Shown: positions 25,269-34,753, numbered from the stretch's first letter. The stretch is DNA of 64,000 bases from Chitinophagales bacterium (GCA_020636535.1 JACJXT010000012.1:310001-374000), one strand, 5' to 3'. The notes: generated by a model not told the origin, from the sequence alone. Translations and numbers: made by a program.

Positions 25269-26360
25269 ATGAAAAAGAGACTAAGACCTTTAATGTATCT
25301 ATTTATTGTTTATTTTATTTCCACGGCTGCTGTAATGGAGTGCTCTCCAGATGAACCTGTCTGTGATAATGGATTTACAGATAATAAGCTAGAAAACTTA
25401 TTTAATAGAAAATGTGGTTGGATAGCAGGAGATGCTTGCTATTCCCTTCAACTAAGCAATGGCAATCATATCTGGATGTTTGGTGACAGTTATGTAGACC
25501 AATATGATTTTTCAACAGGAACGGTACCTTGTATGTTTAATACTAATAATACAATGCTTTATCACTTACCAAATAACTATAATGATGTATTCACATTAAA
25601 AGGTTATTTTTCTGTAGGAGGAGACATGACAAGTCCTGTTGAATGGCCAGGTGCTGCATTTGAAACTAATAGTAAAGCTTATGTTTGGGTAGGTTCGTTT
25701 AATAGTAGCATGCAAATACAATCTCAAAGGTTAAAATATTTCAATATTGATGATGTAAATACTAATGGTATTATTAATTTACCACAATATAAAGATTTTA
25801 ATTATAGTTGTGGCTTTGTAAATAAAGGAGATGGCTATATATATGCTTATGGTACTACAAGTGGATTTGGAGCCAGTAGTTATGGTCTTAATGCTTTAAT
25901 TTTAGCTCGTTTTCCCAAAACAAATGTCAATAGTTCTGCATGGAGATATTGGACTGGCAGTTCATGGAGTAGTAATATTGCAGATACAAAACAGTTAATG
26001 TACGCAGTATTGCCTACTGTTGCTAAAGTTGGCAATAAAGTGGTAGTTATTTCACAAGATTTAAATTTAAATTGTAACTCAGCATATCATAAAATTTATG
26101 CAGCTTATGCTAGTAATGTAACAGGCCCATTTTCTAATAGTGAACCAGTTTATACAGTACCTTCTATGTATGGAAGTATACCTCATTATTATTCTTGTGT
26201 AGCACATCCTGAATTTGTAAGAAATGGAAAAACATTAGTAACTTTTTGTATTAATGAAATTGGTACCAATTGTCATACCTGTAATGGTGGTTTTAAACCT
26301 AATTTATACAGACCCAAAATGGTTTGGTTAGATTTAAGTGGACCAACTGCAGGTAGTTAA
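25269..26360 (+). CDS. Exported beta-propeller-like protein (DUF4185/DUF5005-like)
   Basis: 363 residues with an N-terminal hydrophobic export signal (about 5-22). Repeated beta segments such as CGWIAGDACYSLQLSNGNHIWMFGDSYVDQ resemble the first blade of DUF4185/DUF5005 proteins, which are thought to be carbohydrate-related propellers. Twelve cysteines, some in a late THCHTC-like cluster (NCHTCNGGF). No sorting domain at the C-terminus, so secretion beyond the periplasm is not shown. A Cys follows the signal (VMECSP) but the lipobox is poor. Confidence 0.55.
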   Translation: MKKRLRPLMYLFIVYFISTAAVMECSPDEPVCDNGFTDNKLENLFNRKCGWIAGDACYSLQLSNGNHIWMFGDSYVDQYDFSTGTVPCMFNTNNTMLYHLPNNYNDVFTLKGYFSVGGDMTSPVEWPGAAFETNSKAYVWVGSFNSSMQIQSQRLKYFNIDDVNTNGIINLPQYKDFNYSCGFVNKGDGYIYAYGTTSGFGASSYGLNALILARFPKTNVNSSAWRYWTGSSWSSNIADTKQLMYAVLPTVAKVGNKVVVISQDLNLNCNSAYHKIYAAYASNVTGPFSNSEPVYTVPSMYGSIPHYYSCVAHPEFVRNGKTLVTFCINEIGTNCHTCNGGFKPNLYRPKMVWLDLSGPTAGS

Positions 26361-26382
26361 CCTAGATGTTGATTTTTGTTCT

Positions 26383-26418
26383 TTAGATGGACTGTGATTT
26401 CTATTACAGTCCATCTAA
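26383..26418. terminator. Bidirectional terminator overlapping the mfd stop codon
   Basis: TTAGATGGACTGT (26383-26395) pairs perfectly with ACAGTCCATCTAA (26406-26418), loop 10 nt, between convergent genes. The right arm contains the last codons and stop of mfd (26404-26406). T-rich sequence follows on the plus strand. Confidence 0.75.
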
Positions 26419-29400
26419 TTTTATATGCTCTACAATGTCTTTGAGTAAGTGTTCTGCTTGGTGCATGGTTTTGATGTTCTCGTAGATTAAAATGAGTTTA
26501 TCGCCACTTTGTTTTAGCATACACTTGTTTTTGCCTTGTTGTATATATTGCATAATTTTTGGAAAGTCGTTGCTTTCGTAAAATGCAGAATTTGGATTTT
26601 CTATAAAGTAGCAAGACATTTTATTTTTCTTCAACGATATTCTTTCAAAGCCAATTTTCTTAGCCAACCATCGTAGTCGCAAACCATCAAATAATTCGCT
26701 GACTTGTTTTGGAATTTTTCCAAATCTATCAATTAGTTTTTGTTCAAATTTAGCTAATTGCTTTTCGTTTTCAATATTGTCGAGTTCAGTGTATAGTCGC
26801 AACCTTTCATCTGTGTTTTGAACATATTCACTCGGAATTAATAATTCAAAATCTGTATCAATAGTACAATCATATACAAAGCTTTCTTGTTTGGCTATTT
26901 GGTCTTTAAACAAATCTTTAAAATCAGTGTGCTTTAATTCTTGTATCGCTTCGTCTAAAATCTTATGATACATCTCAAAACCAATATCAGCAATAAAACC
27001 ACTTTGTTCTCCACCTAATAAATTTCCTGCACCACGAATATCCATATCTCGTAAAGCAATTTGAAAACCAGCACCTAAATCGGCAAACTCTTCCAAAGTT
27101 TGTAGTCGTCTTCTAGCTTCTTTAGTAAGCGTAGATTTTGGTGGAGCTAATAAATAACAAAATGCTTTTTTATTGCCACGACCAACTCTTCCTCTAAGTT
27201 GATGCAAATCACTCAAACCAAAATGGTGTGCATTGTTGATGATAATGGTATTGGCATTTGGAATATCTAAACCAGATTCTACAATATTGGTACTGAGCAA
27301 AACATCAAAATTGCCTTGCATAAAATCGAGCATTATTTTTTCAAGCTGATGACCTTCCATTTGTCCGTGTGCAGCTTGAATAGAAATTTCTGGCAACAAT
27401 TTTTTGAGCATGATTTCTAATTCGTGCAAGTCTTTAATTCTATTGTGAACAAAGAAAACTTGTCCGCCTCTAAACACTTCAAATTCTATGGCTTCTTTAA
27501 TCGCTTCTACATTAAATACTTGTACTTCGGTCTCAACTGGTTGTCTGTTTGGTGGTGGTGTCATGATGTTCGACAAATCTCTAGCACCCATTAATGAAAA
27601 CTTAAGTGTTCTTGGAATTGGTGTAGCTGTAAGCGTAAGCGTGTCTATGTTTGGAGCAAAACTTCTTATTTTTTCTTTTGCACTTACACCAAATTTTTGT
27701 TCTTCATCTATAATTAATAAACCAATATTTTTAAATTTTATCTTTTTATTTAATATAGCATGAGTTCCTATAAGAATATCTATTTTTCCATCTACTAATT
27801 TTTTGAGTGTTTCGGTTTTTTCTTTCGCACTTTTAAAACGATTGATATAGTCAACCGTAACAGGAAAATCAGCTAAACGACTGCTAAAAGTTTTATAGTG
27901 TTGCCATGCTAAAATAGTAGTAGGTACTAGCACTGCAACTTGTTTATTATTGCACACTGCTTTAAATGCTGCTCTAATGGCGACTTCGGTTTTTCCAAAA
28001 CCAACATCACCACAAATTAGTCGGTCCATTGGATGTGGCAACTCCATATCTGCTTTTACTTCTTGCGTTGCTTTGTATTGGTCTGGCGTATCTTCGTAAA
28101 TAAAACTAGCTTCCAACTCATCTTGCAAGTAGTTGTCTTTTTCAAACATAAAACCTTCTTGCACTTTTCTTTTGGCATACAAAGCAATGAGTTCTTTAGC
28201 AATGTCTTTTACTTTCTTTTTGGTTTTTTGTTTTAGATTTTGCCATACATTAGAACCTAATTTATGAACAGTAGGTACTTGTCCTTCTTTACCTGCATAT
28301 TTGGTAATCTTGTGTAAAGAGTTGATGTTTACATATAATAAATCATTGTCTTTGTATTTGAGTCGAACCATTTCTTGTTCCTGACCATTGATATTCATTT
28401 TTTCTAAACCAGAAAAAACACCAACACCATGGTCAATGTGCGTTACAAAATCGCCAGGATTCAGATCTTTAAGCATACTAATAGTAACCGACTTACTTCT
28501 AGTAAATGCATTTTTAGATTTGTATTTATGATAGCGTTCAAAAATTTGATGGTCGGTATAACAAGCTAAGTTTAATGATTTATCTATAAATCCAGAGCTA
28601 ATAGATTGATAAATTGGAAAGAATTTTACAGCAGCTTGTTTGTCTTCAAAGATGTGATAGAAGCGTTCAATTTGTCGTGGATTTTCTGCAAAAATAAAAT
28701 TATTGATTTGCTCTTGGTTGTTTTGTAATAGATGTTGTATGATTGAATCGAAGTTTCTATTAAAAATAGGTTGGTCTTCTTGATGATAGGTAATTGTTAA
28801 TGAATCATTTTTATTAGTATATTGTTGTTTAGTATAAATTTCAATCGTATTATATTGTAAAAACTGATTGATAAAATCTTCGTCTGTAATAAATAATTTA
28901 TCAATAGTTTTGTTATAGAAATTATGCTCTTGATGTTTTTTGTTTTGATGAATATTGTTCCAAGATTCTACAGCTTTGTAGTATTGTTTTTGAGTTTGTT
29001 CTTGTAGTAACTGATAATCGTTAAACCAAATAACAGTATCTTTTGGCAAGAAATCGAAAATAGTTGCACTTTGTTCTTCTATAAATTGTTTTTGAATATT
29101 TGGAATAATAGTGAGTTCGTTTATTTTCTTCAATGACAATTGCGTTGCTGCATCAAAAGTTCGTAAGCTTTCTACTTCATCGTCAAACAATTCAATTCTG
29201 TATGGATTATCATTGCCAAACGAAAAAATATCTATAATGCCACCTCTTATAGAAAACTCGCCAGGTTCGTAAACAAAATCTGTTCTTTCAAAACCATAAG
29301 TCAATAATAAATCTAATATAAAATCAATATCTATTTTTTCTCCTAATTTTAAAAACAGTGTATTTTCTTGTAACTTTTTTTTGTGAACCAATTTTTCAAT

Positions 29401-29787
29401 AATGGCTTCTGGATACGAAATAATTAAATTGCCATCTTTTCTTTGTTGAAGTAATGCATTGAGTGTTTGAGCTCGTAGTAAAATATTGTTGTTGTTGAGT
29501 TCATCGAACTTACCTAATTTTTTATACGATGATGGTAATAAAAGAATGTCTTTGAGTTCTAAAATACTTTGTAAATCATTTTGAAAATAAAGTGCTTCAT
29601 CAACATCGTTTAAAATAAATAAATGTGTTTGATTAGATTTTCGATGCAGTGCTGTTGCTAAAAATGCTTGAAACGAACCTTTAATTCCACTACAAAAAAC
29701 ATGTGCCTTTTTGCTTTGTAACTGTTGATGAATTTGCGTAGTTCTCGAGTCTTTATCTATGTTTGTTAAAATGTCTATAATATTCAT
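26404..29787 (-). CDS. mfd: Transcription-repair coupling factor Mfd
   Basis: 1127 residues. It removes RNA polymerase stalled at lesions and recruits UvrA. Order: UvrB-like N-terminal module (FERTDFVYEPGEFSIRGGIIDIF), polymerase-interacting domain (NPGDFVTHIDHGVGVFSGLEKM, about 460), SF2 translocase with Walker A CGDVGFGKTEVAIRAAF, DEEQ in LLIIDEEQKFGV, TATPIPRTL and QLRGRVGRG, then the C-terminal TRCF domain. Lengths are normal. It starts 21 nt after the upstream secreted-protein gene stops, so the two may be co-transcribed. Confidence 0.96.
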   Translation of the reverse strand: MNIIDILTNIDKDSRTTQIHQQLQSKKAHVFCSGIKGSFQAFLATALHRKSNQTHLFILNDVDEALYFQNDLQSILELKDILLLPSSYKKLGKFDELNNNNILLRAQTLNALLQQRKDGNLIISYPEAIIEKLVHKKKLQENTLFLKLGEKIDIDFILDLLLTYGFERTDFVYEPGEFSIRGGIIDIFSFGNDNPYRIELFDDEVESLRTFDAATQLSLKKINELTIIPNIQKQFIEEQSATIFDFLPKDTVIWFNDYQLLQEQTQKQYYKAVESWNNIHQNKKHQEHNFYNKTIDKLFITDEDFINQFLQYNTIEIYTKQQYTNKNDSLTITYHQEDQPIFNRNFDSIIQHLLQNNQEQINNFIFAENPRQIERFYHIFEDKQAAVKFFPIYQSISSGFIDKSLNLACYTDHQIFERYHKYKSKNAFTRSKSVTISMLKDLNPGDFVTHIDHGVGVFSGLEKMNINGQEQEMVRLKYKDNDLLYVNINSLHKITKYAGKEGQVPTVHKLGSNVWQNLKQKTKKKVKDIAKELIALYAKRKVQEGFMFEKDNYLQDELEASFIYEDTPDQYKATQEVKADMELPHPMDRLICGDVGFGKTEVAIRAAFKAVCNNKQVAVLVPTTILAWQHYKTFSSRLADFPVTVDYINRFKSAKEKTETLKKLVDGKIDILIGTHAILNKKIKFKNIGLLIIDEEQKFGVSAKEKIRSFAPNIDTLTLTATPIPRTLKFSLMGARDLSNIMTPPPNRQPVETEVQVFNVEAIKEAIEFEVFRGGQVFFVHNRIKDLHELEIMLKKLLPEISIQAAHGQMEGHQLEKIMLDFMQGNFDVLLSTNIVESGLDIPNANTIIINNAHHFGLSDLHQLRGRVGRGNKKAFCYLLAPPKSTLTKEARRRLQTLEEFADLGAGFQIALRDMDIRGAGNLLGGEQSGFIADIGFEMYHKILDEAIQELKHTDFKDLFKDQIAKQESFVYDCTIDTDFELLIPSEYVQNTDERLRLYTELDNIENEKQLAKFEQKLIDRFGKIPKQVSELFDGLRLRWLAKKIGFERISLKKNKMSCYFIENPNSAFYESNDFPKIMQYIQQGKNKCMLKQSGDKLILIYENIKTMHQAEHLLKDIVEHIKLDGL

Positions 29788-29808
29788 TGCTGAATGAATT
29801 CTGTGCTT

Positions 29809-30849
29809 TTAATTAGAAACAATAAATTGTTCAAAAAAGTTGGCATTCTTAATTTGATTGACAGATTTTTTATTTCCTACTACAAGCAACTGATATAATG
29901 AATCATTGCTATAGATATATCTTACTCTGTAATATATTTTATTGTATTTAAATACATATTCTCTGTTATTCGCTCTAATCAACCAGCTTTCTTTTTCTTC
30001 TTCAATTTTTGGATTGATATAATTACTTAAAGCTTGAAATGCAATTTGAATTAATGAATCTGCATTTTGTTGTTGTTCGTAATTCCTCTGACTAATTAAA
30101 TACGATACATTATTAGATTCATCTTGAAAATAATAATTATTAACAATATATTTTACTGTATCATTTGATGCAATAACATCTTTCTTTAGTTTAGGTTCGT
30201 TTGGAAACTGACATTCAAATCCATCATAAGCAAACGATTGCCAATTAGTTATATTTTTATTTTTTGACTTTGTTTTTTTATCTTTTGAATTATTGTTAGT
30301 TATAATTTCTGTTGGATTATATTCTAAGCTATTAAAGAAATAATTAAAAATAGCAGTGTAGTTGTTTTTCCCGAAGTAACTTCCAGTAACTGTAGTTAAA
30401 TAATCATCTAAAATATAAATTCTATAATTAGATGTTTTTTTATCTGGCGTTACAATGCTAACACTGGTATATGCTCTTCCTTTATTGTCTATTGCTTTAT
30501 CAGTAATTGGATAAGCTCCATTTTCTACTGTAATTCTTTGAATTTCTTCTTTGATAGCAGTTTTGGCTTCTTTAATACTAATGAGTGGTCTTAAGGAAAC
30601 TTCAAACTGTAAATCCAATGCTTTATGTTCTGCTTTAAACAAATATTGTGTTTGCAATCCTTTTTCGGTATAAATAGATTTTTTATCCATTGTAGTTTTA
30701 TACGGAAATTTGATTGAGCCATTAATGAATTGTAGTGGTGTTTTGTACCAAGACGAAGTATCTGCTATTGAAATATTGGCATCTTGTGCTAATATAGTTG
30801 TAGCAGAGATTATGCAAAATGTAAGTAATAAGAGAAGCTTTTTTGCCAT
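29809..30849 (-). CDS. Exported protein of unknown function
   Basis: 346 residues from ATG 30849, with a signal peptide (about 1-22: LLLLLTFCIISATTILAQ). Two similar halves seem possible: each has a FxxPN/KFPYK-type segment (INGSIKFPYKTTMDKK; FECQFPNEPKLKKD) and a later run of beta strands, with a Lys/Asn-rich linker (about 195-205). I recognise no domain. I prefer 30849 over the ATG at 30873 because it directly precedes the signal peptide and follows a TATATTTG element by 4 nt. Confidence 0.6.
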   Translation of the reverse strand: MAKKLLLLLTFCIISATTILAQDANISIADTSSWYKTPLQFINGSIKFPYKTTMDKKSIYTEKGLQTQYLFKAEHKALDLQFEVSLRPLISIKEAKTAIKEEIQRITVENGAYPITDKAIDNKGRAYTSVSIVTPDKKTSNYRIYILDDYLTTVTGSYFGKNNYTAIFNYFFNSLEYNPTEIITNNNSKDKKTKSKNKNITNWQSFAYDGFECQFPNEPKLKKDVIASNDTVKYIVNNYYFQDESNNVSYLISQRNYEQQQNADSLIQIAFQALSNYINPKIEEEKESWLIRANNREYVFKYNKIYYRVRYIYSNDSLYQLLVVGNKKSVNQIKNANFFEQFIVSN

Positions 30850-30853
30850 TGCA

Positions 30854-30861
30854 CAAATATA
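30854..30861 (-). promoter_or_regulatory. TAnnTTTG -7 element before the exported-protein gene
   Basis: Minus-strand TATATTTG ends 4 nt before ATG 30849. It would lie inside the coding region if the ATG at 30873 were used. Confidence 0.5.
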
Positions 30862-31024
30862 AAGCTTATTCAAGAAGTAGTGTAGAAAAATATAAAATTT
30901 AGGAATTGAATTCTCTATGATTAGGTTTTGTTGTAAAATAATAATTGTTATAGATAAAATAGTTCATTTGGGTAAATAGATTCCGTATATTTTTCGTTCC
31001 TCAAAATTACGAAATGACGAAATT

Positions 31025-31447
31025 TTAAGAATTACTACCTATAGTAAAACTTGCTGGCGAACATCTTAAGTCAATTTTATTATATGCTGGTACATATTCT
31101 TCAATAAAAACTTCATCGCCATCTTGTGTATATTGAATTAACTCTTGTAAGTCCATTTGTTTTAATTTCAACAATCGTAAATAAACAGGTGGTTCATTTT
31201 TTCCTGCAGTAGATTTTATAGTGATGTTGAAATATATTTTATTGACATTATCTTTAGAAACGGTAATAATTCCTTTAGATTTTTTAGAGAATAAATCGCC
31301 ACAAGCTATTGGTTGGTTATTGACATATACTTGTACACATGGATCAGCAGAAATCTTTGAATCGTACTTTTCAATAGCACGAGGTGGTTGCTGTGCATGT
31401 GTAAAATACATCAACGCCATTATCAATATGATGAGTATATTTCTCAT
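31025..31447 (-). CDS. Small exported protein of unknown function
   Basis: 140 residues from ATG 31447, with signal peptide (about 1-18, ending HAQ). The mature part is beta-rich and has two cysteines likely able to pair (DPCVQVY...IACGDLF) plus one near the end (LRCSPASF). No domain recognised. The ATG at 31456 would overlap the -7 element at 31454-31461, so 31447 is preferred. It lies downstream of the VapBC-like operon and its terminator. Confidence 0.58.
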   Translation of the reverse strand: MRNILIILIMALMYFTHAQQPPRAIEKYDSKISADPCVQVYVNNQPIACGDLFSKKSKGIITVSKDNVNKIYFNITIKSTAGKNEPPVYLRLLKLKQMDLQELIQYTQDGDEVFIEEYVPAYNKIDLRCSPASFTIGSNS

Positions 31448-31453
31448 TTTTAA

Positions 31454-31461
31454 CAAAGTTA
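31454..31461 (-). promoter_or_regulatory. TAnnTTTG -7 element
   Basis: Minus-strand TAACTTTG ends 6 nt before the ATG at 31447. Confidence 0.42.
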
Positions 31462-31513
31462 AACAAAATATGTCAATTTATGTGCCAAAATATTAAAATA
31501 TGTTATTAAGAAG

Positions 31514-31544
31514 CAAAAAAGACGCCAAATTGGCGTCTTTTTTT
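31514..31544 (-). terminator. Intrinsic terminator, copy 1, after the toxin-antitoxin operon
   Basis: Inverted repeat AAAAAAGACGCC / GGCGTCTTTTTT with a short AT loop and T-runs in both directions. The 29 bases 31514-31542 are identical to 32244-32272. It is downstream of the PIN toxin gene. Confidence 0.85.
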
Positions 31545-31561
31545 ATAATTTGATTGTTTGA

Positions 31562-31969
31562 TTAATCTTTTTCTCGTCTTACCCAATTTTCAATTTTTAT
31601 TTGCTTAATTCTTTCAAACTCTTTTATGTTTTCAGTTACCATTATTAAATCATGTTCAATTGCAGTGCATGCAATTAGCAAGTCAAAGTCGCTAATCATT
31701 TTACCTAAATTTTGAAGTCTTACTTTTTCTTTTCCATAAGTTGGAATTGCATCGAAAATTGGTAAGATTGTAAGTTGGCTAATAAATTTTTCAATTAATT
31801 TGAGGTTCTTTTGGGAGTTTGTGCTTTTTTCTGCACCAAAAACTAATTCTGCTAATGTAATTTCAGAGATAGCACAATTAGAAAGCGTTACTTCATTCAA
31901 CTTATCAATTATGCCATATTTCCCTCTAAAGAAATGAATACAAATGTTTGAATCGAGCAAGTATTTCAT
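31562..31969 (-). CDS. PIN-domain ribonuclease toxin, VapC family
   Basis: 135 residues. PIN-domain acidic residues are in place: Asp6 in KYLLDSNICIHFF, Glu in SEITLAELVFGAEKS (about 41), and Asp in ISDFDLLIACTAIEHDLIMVTEN (about 95). VapC toxins cleave tRNA or rRNA when the antitoxin is degraded. Its start overlaps the antitoxin stop by one base (TAATG), the standard coupled arrangement. Confidence 0.9.
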   Translation of the reverse strand: MKYLLDSNICIHFFRGKYGIIDKLNEVTLSNCAISEITLAELVFGAEKSTNSQKNLKLIEKFISQLTILPIFDAIPTYGKEKVRLQNLGKMISDFDLLIACTAIEHDLIMVTENIKEFERIKQIKIENWVRREKD

Positions 31970-32208
31970 TATAAATCAATTGGGTTTACCTTTTCAACTC
32001 TTGAGTTTTTAATATCATTTATTATTTCGTCTGAACTTCTTGTGTCTTCCCACTCACCGTATATACTTTTTAAATCGAAAGGTTCTCTCTCTTTCACTTC
32101 TATTGATTCAGTTAATTTTACAATTAGGCGTTTTTTAGAAATATTATCAAGTCTTGACAGAAAACTAAAATATTTATCAATAGTTGTATTTTTTAATGCT
32201 ATGCCCAT
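31969..32208 (-). CDS. Antitoxin partner of the PIN toxin
   Basis: 79 residues. The C-terminal half (FDLKSIYGEWEDTRSSDEIINDIKNSRV) is the short toxin-neutralising segment commonly found before PIN toxins. The N-terminal half (ISKKRLIVKLTESI) is probably the DNA-binding or dimer part. It would bind the operon promoter and the toxin. Located directly upstream of and overlapping the toxin gene. Confidence 0.8.
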   Translation of the reverse strand: MGIALKNTTIDKYFSFLSRLDNISKKRLIVKLTESIEVKEREPFDLKSIYGEWEDTRSSDEIINDIKNSRVEKVNPIDL

Positions 32209-32243
32209 TACTTAACTTTTATCAAAAGTACAAAATCTAACAA

Positions 32244-32272
32244 CAAAAAAGACGCCAAATTGGCGTCTTTTT
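32244..32272 (-). terminator. Intrinsic terminator, copy 2, after hppA
   Basis: Same 29-base sequence as 31514-31542. On the minus strand it lies 27 nt after the hppA stop and before the antitoxin gene. Confidence 0.85.
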
Positions 32273-32298
32273 ATTTTATTCTTGAATGAAGCTTAAAA

Positions 32299-34734
32299 CT
32301 ACTCTTCTTTAGTCTTCGTTATCTCTACTTCTTTCTCTATGATTTTTTTCTTTTTGCAACAGTCTTTTTTGCCATCTTTCTCGCAAGCTGCTTTTTCACC
32401 TTTGCACTCTTTTTTACAACCACCTTCTTCGCATTGGCTTGGATCGCAAATTTCGCCAGTTTTAATACATACTTTTTGAGTGATGGTATTGCCAAAAGAA
32501 TCTACATAAGTAGTATCTCTAGTACAAGTTTTCATAGTAGCACATTGCTCCATTTTATCTTTACAATGTTCATTTGCACCACTACACTCAGCACCACCTT
32601 TTACAGCAATATGTGGAGCAATAATTAACGCTACAATAGACATCAACTTAATTAAAATATTCATAGATGGACCAGAAGTATCTTTAAATGGATCGCCAAC
32701 AGTATCACCAGTTACAGATGCTTTATGTGGTTCAGAACCTTTGTAAAATATTTCACCTTTAATGTTAGCACCTTTCTCAAATGATTTTTTAGCATTGTCC
32801 CAAGCACCACCAGCATTGTTTTGGAAAATTCCCATTAAAACACCAGATACCGTAACACCAGCTAATAAACCACCTAACATTTCTGCACTTGACACATTTT
32901 CAAAAACACCTTTAAAACCAAATCCAACAGCAATAGGCACTAATAAAGCAATAGCACCAGGCAAAATCATTTTTCTGATAGATGCTTGCGTAGAAATTTC
33001 AACACATTTTTCGTATTCTGGTTTTCCTGTTCCTTCTAAAATTCCAGGAATTTCTCTAAACTGTCTTCTTACTTCTTCTACCATGCTCATCGCAGCTTGA
33101 CCTACAGCAGCAATTGCTAATGAAGAAAATATAAAAGGAATCATTGCTCCTACAAATAAAGCAGCCAATACTGGAGCTTTATATAAATCGATTGAATTAA
33201 TTCCTGCAATTCCAACAAAAGCCGCAAACAAAGCTAATGAAGTTAAAGCCGCAGATGCAATAGCAAAACCTTTACCAGTTGCAGCTGTTGTGTTTCCTAC
33301 AGCATCTAAATTATCTGTTCTTTCTCTTACTTCTTTAGGTAAACCACTCATTTCTGCAATACCACCAGCATTATCTGCAATTGGACCAAATGCATCGATT
33401 GCTAATTGCATAGCTGTAGTTGCCATCATACCAGCAGCACTAATGGCTACACCATATAATCCAGCAAAAGAATAAGAAATAATGATACCAGCAGCTAAAA
33501 TTAAAATAGGAATTAATGTTGATTCCATACCTACAGCCAATCCACCAATAATATTAGTAGCATGACCAGTTGAAGATTGCTCTATAATAGAACTTACAGG
33601 TCTTTTTCCCATAGAAGTATAGTACTCTGTAATCCAACTCATAGCAGCACCAACGATTAATCCGCAGAAAATAGCACCAAAAACACTCAGTTTTGTAAAC
33701 TCAACACCTCTAATACTCATAGTAGTATCTGGCAACAAATAATCTACTACAAAATAAGAAGCAATTACGGTTAATATAATAGAAGACCAGTTTCCTAAGT
33801 TCAATGCATTTTGTACACTACTGTCTTCGTTTTTAACTTTTACAAATAAAGTACCAATGATTGAAAATACTAAGCCCAAACCAGCAATTACCATTGGTAA
33901 AAGAATTGGAGCATGTCCTAGCATATTGCTTCCTTCTGGAATTACAATTTCTCTACCTAAGACCATAGTTGCTAAAATAGTTGCTACATAAGAACCAAAT
34001 AAATCGGCACCCATACCAGCCACATCACCAACATTATCACCAACATTATCTGCAATAGTAGCAGGATTTCTTGGATCGTCTTCTGGAATACCCGCTTCTA
34101 CTTTACCCACTAAGTCAGCACCAACATCGGCAGCTTTGGTATAAATACCTCCACCAACTCTAGCAAACAAAGCAATAGATTCGGCACCTAATGAAAAACC
34201 AGCCAATACTTCTAATGCTCTTTCCATATCTACTCCGTTTACATCACCATTAGCACCAACATATAAATTATAAAATACAATGAATAAACTACCTAAACCA
34301 AGTACTGCCAAACCTGCAACGCCTAAACCCATTACTGTACCACCAGTAAATGATACTTTTAATGCTTGAGCTAAACTTGTTCTAGCAGCTTGTGTAGTTC
34401 TAACATTTGCCATAGTTGCTACTTTCATACCAATATAACCAGCTAAAGCAGATAATACGGCACCTATTAAGAATGAAACAGCTATGATTGGACTAGAATT
34501 TTCTACTAATGTTCCTGAGAATCCTAGTAATATTGCAGCAATTACTGCGAAATAAATTAATACTTTCCATTCGGCTTTCAAGAAAGCAATGGCTCCATTA
34601 GCAATGTGAGAAGCTAACTCAACCATGTTTTTATCTCCTGCATCTTGTTTAGAAACCCAAGCATATTTAATAGCCATAATGACTAATCCAATAATACCTA
34701 GGAAAGGAGCAACATAAATCAACAAATCTTGCAT
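32299..34734 (-). CDS. hppA: Membrane pyrophosphatase with a Cys-rich C-terminal extension
   Basis: 811 residues from ATG 34734. An ion pump driven by pyrophosphate hydrolysis, about 16 membrane helices. Motifs: DVGADLVGKVEAGIPEDDPRNPATIADNVGDNVGD (in parts, about 225-260) and a second acidic site. The segment GNTTAATGKG has Ala at the position that is Lys in K+-independent enzymes, so K+-dependent; H+ or Na+ specificity is not readable. The last 100 residues add a soluble tail with 12 cysteines and many Lys, not part of the family. Start 34734 (MQDLLIYVAPF) is preferred to 34830; TATCTTCG at 34754-34761 would be its -7 box. Confidence 0.93.
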   Translation of the reverse strand: MQDLLIYVAPFLGIIGLVIMAIKYAWVSKQDAGDKNMVELASHIANGAIAFLKAEWKVLIYFAVIAAILLGFSGTLVENSSPIIAVSFLIGAVLSALAGYIGMKVATMANVRTTQAARTSLAQALKVSFTGGTVMGLGVAGLAVLGLGSLFIVFYNLYVGANGDVNGVDMERALEVLAGFSLGAESIALFARVGGGIYTKAADVGADLVGKVEAGIPEDDPRNPATIADNVGDNVGDVAGMGADLFGSYVATILATMVLGREIVIPEGSNMLGHAPILLPMVIAGLGLVFSIIGTLFVKVKNEDSSVQNALNLGNWSSIILTVIASYFVVDYLLPDTTMSIRGVEFTKLSVFGAIFCGLIVGAAMSWITEYYTSMGKRPVSSIIEQSSTGHATNIIGGLAVGMESTLIPILILAAGIIISYSFAGLYGVAISAAGMMATTAMQLAIDAFGPIADNAGGIAEMSGLPKEVRERTDNLDAVGNTTAATGKGFAIASAALTSLALFAAFVGIAGINSIDLYKAPVLAALFVGAMIPFIFSSLAIAAVGQAAMSMVEEVRRQFREIPGILEGTGKPEYEKCVEISTQASIRKMILPGAIALLVPIAVGFGFKGVFENVSSAEMLGGLLAGVTVSGVLMGIFQNNAGGAWDNAKKSFEKGANIKGEIFYKGSEPHKASVTGDTVGDPFKDTSGPSMNILIKLMSIVALIIAPHIAVKGGAECSGANEHCKDKMEQCATMKTCTRDTTYVDSFGNTITQKVCIKTGEICDPSQCEEGGCKKECKGEKAACEKDGKKDCCKKKKIIEKEVEITKTKEE

Positions 34735-34753
34735 AAATATTTTTTTTGAGGTG

